From Youngiibacter fragilis 232.1 (GTDB taxonomy: Bacteria > Bacillota > Clostridia > Clostridiales > Clostridiaceae): a DNA stretch of 37,683 nt. Where the stretch lies: contig NZ_AXUN02000014.1 of assembly GCF_000495435.3 (NCBI RefSeq), forward strand, positions 1-37,683. The letters run 5' to 3'. Positions 32,857-37,683 of this stretch are shown piece after piece (the stretch's first letter is position 1; every line of letters begins with the position of its first letter). Below the pieces are notes generated by a model. That model had not been told where the DNA came from, ran no database searches, and worked only from the letters and a program-made list of their open reading frames with translations. Made by a program: the position numbers and the translations under genes.

Positions 32857-33357
32857 CTACCTGTGGTTTCCGTTCTTTCCGTTTTTCCCGTTCCTTAAAC
32901 CTTCACCCGAGCCCATGAGGCTCTTGATCTCCTCAAGGAATGTGTTGATATCCTTGAACTGCCGGTACACTGAAGCGAACCTCACATAGGCGACTTCATC
33001 GATGTCCTTCAGATGAGACATTACCATCTCGCCGATTTCCGAGCTGGAAATCTCAGAGATCATCCTGTTGGATACGGTCCTCTCAATGTCAGTGGCTATA
33101 GCTTCAATCTGGGCCCTTGATACGGGACGTTTCTGGCAAGCCCTGATAAGACCTGTTATGATCTTGTTCTTGTCGAAGTTCTCCCTGCTTTCATCCTTCT
33201 TTATCACAAGGATAGGGATATCCTCCACCTTTTCATAGGTTGTGTATCTCTTGCCGCAGGAGAGGCATTCCCTTCTTCTCCTGATGGCTGAATTGTCCTC
33301 GATAGACCTTGAATCGATGACCTTGCTCTCTGAAAAAGCGCAGAAAGGGCACTTCAA
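32857..33357 (-). CDS. nrdR: Transcriptional repressor NrdR
   Basis: 166 aa. NrdR represses ribonucleotide reductase genes by binding NrdR boxes, sensing ATP and dATP. The zinc ribbon has C3, C6, C31 and C34 (MKCPFCAF, CLSCGKRYTT). The ATP-cone domain is residues about 49-139 (VIKKDESRENFDKNKI). The C-terminal tail is rich in Gly, Asn and Lys (NGKNGKNG), which is unusual but outside the core domains. It lies 15 bases after ftsZ and is probably in the same transcript. Confidence 0.96.
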   Translation of the reverse strand: MKCPFCAFSESKVIDSRSIEDNSAIRRRRECLSCGKRYTTYEKVEDIPILVIKKDESRENFDKNKIITGLIRACQKRPVSRAQIEAIATDIERTVSNRMISEISSSEIGEMVMSHLKDIDEVAYVRFASVYRQFKDINTFLEEIKSLMGSGEGLRNGKNGKNGNHR

Positions 33358-33372
33358 ACTATCTCACCCACT

Positions 33373-34461
33373 TTACTTGTATCTGTTTCTGAGGAATGGA
33401 GGTATTTCAAGCTGGTCCTCTGAAACATCTGCAAAGACTGCCTCTTCTGTCTTCTTCTCTTCAGCTGCCTTTAACTGGACCTTTTCCTCTTCCTTGCTAT
33501 ATACCCTGACTTCATCAAAGCCTGTGGCGATGACTGTTATCTTGATCTCATCCTTAAGGCTCGGGTCGATCACTGCACCGAATATTATGTTCGCCTCAGG
33601 GTCTGCGGCTTCCTTTACAACCTCTGCAGCTTCGTTGACCTCCATGAGTGACAGGTCATCTCCGCCAGTAACATTGATAAGTATACCTGTTGCTCCATCT
33701 ATCTTTGTCTCAAGAAGTGGTGAGGATATAGCTGCTGTCACAGCATCCACCGCCTTCTTCTCGCCTTTTCCGTATCCTACTCCCATGTGGGCAAGTCCCT
33801 TGTTGAGCATTATTGTCCTTACGTCGTTGAAGTCAAGGTTGACCAGACCGTTGTCGGTTATGAGGTCAGTAATACCCTGAACGCCCTGCCTGAGGACATC
33901 GTCAGCTTTCTTGAAGGCTTCCTTGAAGGTTGTCCTCTTGTCTACTATCATGAGCAGCCTTTCATTAGGAATGGTGACAAGGCTGTCTACCCTGTCCTTG
34001 AGCTTCTCGATTCCTACCTCTGCGTTCTTCATCCTTGTCTTGCCTTCAAACATGAATGGCTTTGTTACGACTCCGACAGTGAGTATTCCCATGCTCCTTG
34101 CAATGTCAGCTACGACAGGTGCAGCACCGGTACCTGTACCGCCGCCCATTCCTGCTGTTATGAACACCATGTCAGCTCCCTTGAGCGCTGATGCAATCTC
34201 GTCCTTGGATTCCTCCGCCGCCTTCTCACCGATTTCAGGATTGGCTCCTGCTCCAAGTCCTCTGGTAAGCTTTTCGCCTATCTGTATCTTGTGTGTGGCA
34301 TTCGATGAAAGCAACGTCTGCTTGTCGGTATTTATCGATATGAAATCAACATTGCCGAGTCCCTCTATGATCATCCTGTTGACAGCGTTGTTGCCGCCGC
34401 CACCGCATCCCACTACTTTTATGTTAGCTGGTCCTGAAACTTCGAAATCAAAGTCTAACAC
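33373..34461 (-). CDS. ftsZ: Cell division protein FtsZ
   Basis: 362 aa. Tubulin-like GTPase that forms the division ring. GTP-binding loop [14 protein letters not shown] (17-30), signature [13 protein letters not shown] (about 105-117), T7 loop NLDFNDVR (about 206-213), and the C-terminal peptide [10 protein letters not shown], which binds FtsA. The start is GTG at 34461: AAGGGGG lies seven bases upstream. It lies 15 bases after ftsA. In Clostridium, spoIIGA-sigE-sigG usually follow ftsZ (recalled); here nrdR follows at once. Confidence 0.98.
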   Translation of the reverse strand: MLDFDFEVSGPANIKVVGCGGGGNNAVNRMIIEGLGNVDFISINTDKQTLLSSNATHKIQIGEKLTRGLGAGANPEIGEKAAEESKDEIASALKGADMVFITAGMGGGTGTGAAPVVADIARSMGILTVGVVTKPFMFEGKTRMKNAEVGIEKLKDRVDSLVTIPNERLLMIVDKRTTFKEAFKKADDVLRQGVQGITDLITDNGLVNLDFNDVRTIMLNKGLAHMGVGYGKGEKKAVDAVTAAISSPLLETKIDGATGILINVTGGDDLSLMEVNEAAEVVKEAADPEANIIFGAVIDPSLKDEIKITVIATGFDEVRVYSKEEEKVQLKAAEEKKTEEAVFADVSEDQLEIPPFLRNRYK

Positions 34462-34476
34462 TGATTTTCCCCCTTG

Positions 34477-35784
34477 CTATCTTCCAAAAATATTTCTGAT
34501 CTTATTGAAAATGGACACTTTTTCTTCTTCATATTCGTCATGGTCGAATTCCTCATTTACCTTCGGAGGTTCTTCCTCACGGGTCTTTACATATCCTGAG
34601 GTCTTCTTGAAGTCATGCTTGTGTCGCTCGAAAAATTCCTCATCGGTCAGGTATTCACCTGAAGTCCTTGAAAGCTGGTTTTCATCACCTGCTGACTCAT
34701 TATCCAGTAACTTCCTGTAATGGATGGTGTTCAGTACGTTATAGGCGATCCCGCTGGCCTGGACTGTTAAAATTCCGTTATTTTTAATTATATCAGATGT
34801 AATAAAATTTGTGGACTTCTTTGCTTTTATTTCAGACAAATTTTTGATGTCATCAAATCCGCACAGACCTCCGCCGTAGAACACCACCTTTTCGACCTGT
34901 TCTCCGCCTTCGTAGGTATCCATTTCCTTCTTTGCAAGTGAGATCATCTCGTTCACCCTTGCCTTGACAACTTCAACAGCAAGCGCCGTTCGGTCATCGG
35001 ACCGGTCAAGCTTTCCGGAACCAATGGATTTCTTGAATTCCTCAGCCTCAAGCAGGGACATTCCCATAACTATAGAAAGGTCTTTGGTTATGTTCCTTCC
35101 CCCGAGCGGTATTATCTTCGGTACGGAAAGCCTGTCTCCCTTGTAAAGGACCACTCTTGTTGAATTTGCCCCCGTATCCACGAGGAACACTCCGTTCTCC
35201 TTGTCACTTCTGCCAAGGAGCAGGCTGGCAGCTGATTCAGATGAAAGACCTGTACCGATCACCCTTGTCCTTGCATATGCACATGCCTCGTATACCGACT
35301 CCACATATTCTCTGCCTGCAATCACAACCTGAGCCCTTATCTCGAGAAGGGACCCCTTCACCCCGATCGGATTCCTGTACGGAATATCATCTATGTAATA
35401 CTTCGGGATTATGATGTCGACTATCTCCTCTTCAGGCTGAAGCGGGATTATCTGTGCCATATCGATTGCCCTGTCAATATCCGATTCGTCGACACTTCCG
35501 TTCTTGATCGCGCTTTCTCCTGTTGAATCCGCAAGCCTGCAGTACTCTGAAGGGATGTTTATGTAGACGGAGCTTAGGTCGCTGGATGCCTTGTCCTCCA
35601 AGATCCTTATCGCTTTCTTGATCGATTCGCCGACAGCCTTTGCGTCAGTTATGCCGTCCCTTGTCACTCCGCTTGATTCAGCCACAGCCCCAAAGAGGGT
35701 GTTCTCATCTTTTGTCGACAGGAGTGACGCCTTTATATAATGAGTGCCTATATCAAGACCTACGACACGATGTTCTCCAGCCAT
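34477..35784 (-). CDS. ftsA: Cell division protein FtsA
   Basis: 435 aa. Actin-like ATPase that tethers FtsZ to the membrane. Phosphate loop VGLDIGTHYIKA (8-19), 1C domain following, second phosphate motif FLVDTGANSTRVV near 200, and the adenosine motif FYGGGLCGF. The C-terminal amphipathic helix IFNKIRNIFGR is the membrane-targeting sequence; before it lies an acidic linker. The ATG has AAGGAGG upstream. First gene of the ftsA-ftsZ-nrdR unit. Confidence 0.95.
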   Translation of the reverse strand: MAGEHRVVGLDIGTHYIKASLLSTKDENTLFGAVAESSGVTRDGITDAKAVGESIKKAIRILEDKASSDLSSVYINIPSEYCRLADSTGESAIKNGSVDESDIDRAIDMAQIIPLQPEEEIVDIIIPKYYIDDIPYRNPIGVKGSLLEIRAQVVIAGREYVESVYEACAYARTRVIGTGLSSESAASLLLGRSDKENGVFLVDTGANSTRVVLYKGDRLSVPKIIPLGGRNITKDLSIVMGMSLLEAEEFKKSIGSGKLDRSDDRTALAVEVVKARVNEMISLAKKEMDTYEGGEQVEKVVFYGGGLCGFDDIKNLSEIKAKKSTNFITSDIIKNNGILTVQASGIAYNVLNTIHYRKLLDNESAGDENQLSRTSGEYLTDEEFFERHKHDFKKTSGYVKTREEEPPKVNEEFDHDEYEEEKVSIFNKIRNIFGR

Positions 35785-35820
35785 GAAAGGACCTCCTTCC
35801 GAAAATCATCATTTAATCCC

Positions 35821-35851
35821 ATTATACATACAGCGGCAGCAGTTTTGTCTA
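35821..35851 (-). promoter_or_regulatory. Candidate promoter of ftsA-ftsZ-nrdR
   Basis: TATAAT at 35821-35826 on the minus strand, with TAGACA 19 bases upstream as a possible -35. The region upstream has a TTTTGT/ACAAAA inverted repeat. Confidence 0.45.
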
Positions 35852-35893
35852 TAAATACAAAATTTCACCAAATTTTGCAAGAATTTCGTGAAA

Positions 35894-36757
35894 TCAGCCT
35901 CTTCTGGAAAATCCTTCTCCGGAAACCTCAGTAACGGTATTTACTGACAGGAAGGCCCCCTTGTCATGCTGCTCTATGAACAGCTTTAGCCTTATGAACT
36001 CCCTTCTTGTAAGTATCGAGTATATTATCTCGTTGTCTATGCCAGTATATGCACCACGACCCTTGATAAGGGTTGCCCCTCTGTTGAGGTCCTTCATAAT
36101 GAATTCCATGATGCTTCGCTTCTCATTGGCGATCACCATGACCTCCTTCCTTGAAGAGAAACCATCGATTACCTTGTTGATGACGGCTCCGCAAAGATAT
36201 ACTGACAGAAGCTGGTAGAGTCCTATCTCAACTCCGAAGGTAAACAGGGAGAACAGTGTGACCAGACAATCGACTGCAACAATGGACCCTACCTGTTCGA
36301 AATGAAGATACCTGTTGATGATGGTCCCGATAAGGCTTGTTCCGCCGATTGAAGCTCCCCTGTTAAGGATGATCCCGACACCGACCCCCATGAGAGCGCT
36401 TCCGAAAATGGATCCAAGAAGAAGGTCATCCGTAAGCGGGCCATGGTATAGCCTTGATTCGAGAAAATAGACTGCAACAGACAGTCCGAGCGACGAATAA
36501 AGCGTCTTCTCCCCGAAGCCCTTGCCCATGAGCAGAAATGCTGCAAGAAGAAGTAATGCATTGATTGCTATCATGAGTATTCCTGTAGGTATTCCTGTGA
36601 AGCTTCCAAGAGCCAGTGCTATTCCCTGGACACCTCCGGCTGCCAGCCTGTTAGGATTGAAGACATATACTATAGACGCAGCCGTCATTAGAATGCCTAT
36701 GGTTATCAGAATGTAGTCCTTGATTATTCCCTTTATGCTTCTGTCATTTGCTCCCAA
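35894..36757 (-). CDS. YitT family membrane protein
   Basis: 287 aa from TTG 36757, which has CGGAGG six bases upstream; an ATG at 36817 adds 20 residues but lies upstream of the predicted transcription start and has no spaced ribosome site. Five or six membrane helices fill residues about 10-180 (DUF161: NPNRLAAGGVQGIALALG, NRGASIGGTSLIGTIIN). The C-terminal cytosolic DUF2179 domain follows (ILTRREFIRLKLFIEQHDKGAFLSVN). Function is unknown; transport or signalling has been suggested for the family. Confidence 0.9.
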   Translation of the reverse strand: MGANDRSIKGIIKDYILITIGILMTAASIVYVFNPNRLAAGGVQGIALALGSFTGIPTGILMIAINALLLLAAFLLMGKGFGEKTLYSSLGLSVAVYFLESRLYHGPLTDDLLLGSIFGSALMGVGVGIILNRGASIGGTSLIGTIINRYLHFEQVGSIVAVDCLVTLFSLFTFGVEIGLYQLLSVYLCGAVINKVIDGFSSRKEVMVIANEKRSIMEFIMKDLNRGATLIKGRGAYTGIDNEIIYSILTRREFIRLKLFIEQHDKGAFLSVNTVTEVSGEGFSRRG

Positions 36758-36787
36758 TTGCAACCTCCGCGAAATGTATTCATATTG

Positions 36788-36816
36788 AATATACATCGTT
36801 TGAAGGTTAGTTTCCA
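36788..36816 (-). promoter_or_regulatory. Candidate promoter of the YitT-family gene
   Basis: TGGAAA (36811-36816), 17-base spacer, TATATT (36788-36793) on the minus strand. Transcription would start near 36781, supporting the TTG start at 36757. Confidence 0.45.
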
Positions 36817-37095
36817 TACTCCAGCAGCGTACATTTAGTATTTTTTGACCATGAGAGAAAAATCAGAACTAATTGCTTTTACTTAACCTTACATCTCTAT
36901 TTCTCAGTCCCGAACAGAAAAATCAATAATTCACCAGGTTCTCCACAATTCAGGAAACTGTCCTCGCATAGCCATTGAGGTTGTTAATAATAGTTCCTGC
37001 ATCTCAATTAATAACATTATTCATGCAATGTAATTATTTTTTCGTGCAGATTGTTAATAATTGAATTAATAAGTAAGAGCGAAGGGGATGATTGG
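36817..37095. other. AT-rich intergenic region with repeated TTGTTAATAAT
   Basis: No gene is seen. TTGTTAATAAT occurs at 36981-36991 and 37051-37061 in the same orientation. A related ATTAATAAC lies between them and another ATTAATAAG just before the antitoxin start. These may be operator half-sites for toxin-antitoxin autoregulation, or simply AT-rich sequence. Confidence 0.35.
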
Positions 37096-37374
37096 ATGGC
37101 AAGTTCCTCAACAAACATAAGCATGCGTATGGACTCAGAGCCGAATACTCAGGCTGATGCCTTGTTTGCTGAATTTGGTATGAATATCTCTACGGCATTC
37201 AACATTTTCGTCAGACAGGCAATCCGTGAAGGTGGTATACCATTTTAAATTTCAATAAATCAGCCAAACAAGGAGACTATTTCCGCCATGCTCGAATCCG
37301 AGAGAATTGTGAAAGACCCATCGGTCAAAGGATACGATGATTTGGACGAGCTTTTCAAGGACCTTAAGAAATGA
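37096..37374 (+). pseudogene. dinJ: RelB/DinJ-family antitoxin interrupted by a stop codon
   Basis: The frame from ATG 37096 (GGGG eight bases upstream) runs 93 codons to a TGA at 37372-37374, with one in-frame TAA at 37246-37248 (codon 51). The first 50 residues are a RelB/DinJ N-terminus (NISMRMDSE, ALFAEFGMNISTAFNIFVRQAIREGGIPF). Beyond the stop the same frame continues ISINQPNKETI, ESERIVKDPSVKGYDDLDEL and KDLKK, the typical C-terminal toxin-binding half. A single base change from a GAA or AAA codon would explain it. A 50-residue DNA-binding remnant may still be made. Confidence 0.88.
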
Positions 37375-37659
37375 GGAAGACAAGGTACACAGTCAAATTG
37401 ACGACACAGTTCAAAAGGGACTATAAGTTGGCTATAAAGCGCGGTCTCAACACTAAACTCATCTGCGAGGTAATTACACTATTGTCAATTGGAGAGTCAC
37501 TACCTGAAAAGAACAAGGACCACGCTTTTTCTGGTGGCTGGGCAGGATTCCGGAATGCCAAATTCAGCCTGATTGGCTGCTGGCCTGCAGAATTTCTGAA
37601 GATGTCCTGATTTTGACACAACACGTACAGGTTCTAACAGCGACCTGTTTGGAAAATAA
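37371..37659 (+). pseudogene. yafQ: YafQ-family toxin with two frameshifts
   Basis: It starts with ATG 37371, overlapping the antitoxin stop (ATGA), the usual layout for these pairs. The N-terminal 61 residues look normal (KYTVKLTTQF-like start, LPEKNKDHAFSGGWAGFR). A one-base loss near 37551-37554 then shifts the frame: from 37553 another frame reads ECQIQPDWLLACRISEDVLILT. A second one-base loss near 37619-37620 follows, after which TRTGSNSDLFGK runs to a TAA at 37657-37659. All pieces match the family in order. In the last piece, Asn stands where YafQ has its catalytic His (TGSH-type motif). Confidence 0.85.
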
Positions 37660-37683
37660 AAGGGGCGCTTCGCTGTTTTAAGT

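Noticed and set aside
33911-34720. 269-codon plus-strand frame opposite ftsZ and ftsA
   Set aside because: It is a shadow of two certain genes; Ser/Pro/Leu-rich content without domain motifs, no ribosome site, and it crosses the gap between them.
36758-36817. Longer YitT start at ATG 36817
   Set aside because: It lies upstream of the predicted transcription start, has no properly spaced ribosome site, and TTG 36757 has a strong one.
1-37683. tRNA, rRNA, insertion sequence or prophage genes
   Set aside because: No cloverleaf-like sequence, transposase, integrase or phage structural gene was found on either strand.

Overview
The window looks like chromosomal DNA from a Gram-positive anaerobe of the Firmicutes, most likely class Clostridia. 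The reasons are the strong AGGAGG-type ribosome sites (also in front of several TTG and GTG starts), the heavy use of AGG and ATA codons, RqcH, a YitT protein, a B12-riboswitch ECF uptake unit, and a PhoB/PhoR/PhoU-Der-GpsA-NrdR-FtsZ-FtsA backbone. I cannot name a genus. I see no rRNA, tRNA, phage, insertion sequence or CRISPR array.

Layout. 29-3910 (minus): a compact type II secretion/competence-like operon (short GspE-type ATPase, GspF-type membrane protein, four pseudopilin-like proteins) ending in shikimate kinase. 4020-5693 (plus): rqcH. 5749-6750: two tandem paralogous genes of an unrecognised family, bracketed by a 20-bp near-identical direct repeat. 6832-7887 (plus): an AI-2E-family permease. 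7960-12485 (minus): sbcD-sbcC and an ArsC/Spx-like protein. 12588-14908 (plus): an acetyltransferase, an unknown protein, then a cobalamin riboswitch controlling a DUF4430 protein and an ECF S component. 14933-17117: a ferritin-like protein, mntP and a FAH-family enzyme. 17154-20254 (minus): relatives of Bacillus YdjI, YdjG and YdjH (membrane-stress complex) without PspA. 20430-26663 (minus): aconitase; a tight three-gene operon (radical SAM, CXXC-20-CXXC zinc ribbon, DUF4139); and a secreted four-SH3 polysaccharide deacetylase. 26918-35784 (minus): gpsA, der, phoU, phoR, phoB, nrdR, ftsZ, ftsA. 35894-36757 (minus): a YitT-family protein. 37096-37659 (plus): a decayed DinJ/YafQ toxin-antitoxin pair.

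Three points stand out. First, the duplicated small-protein family at 5831-6594 matches nothing I know; its two members align without gaps over 62 residues with 26 identities. Second, phoU has its own promoter preceded by four PhoP-box-like hexamers at exact 11-bp spacing, and the pst genes usually found between phoR and phoU are absent. The same backbone also lacks the sporulation genes that Clostridium carries next to ftsZ and gpsA. Third, the terminal toxin-antitoxin pair carries at least three inactivating lesions plus an H-to-N change at a likely catalytic residue.

Start codons were chosen by ribosome-site spacing; where this moved a start from the longest reading frame, the entry says so. 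Promoters and terminators were found by eye and carry modest confidence. All family names are recognised from memory of motifs, not from a database search.
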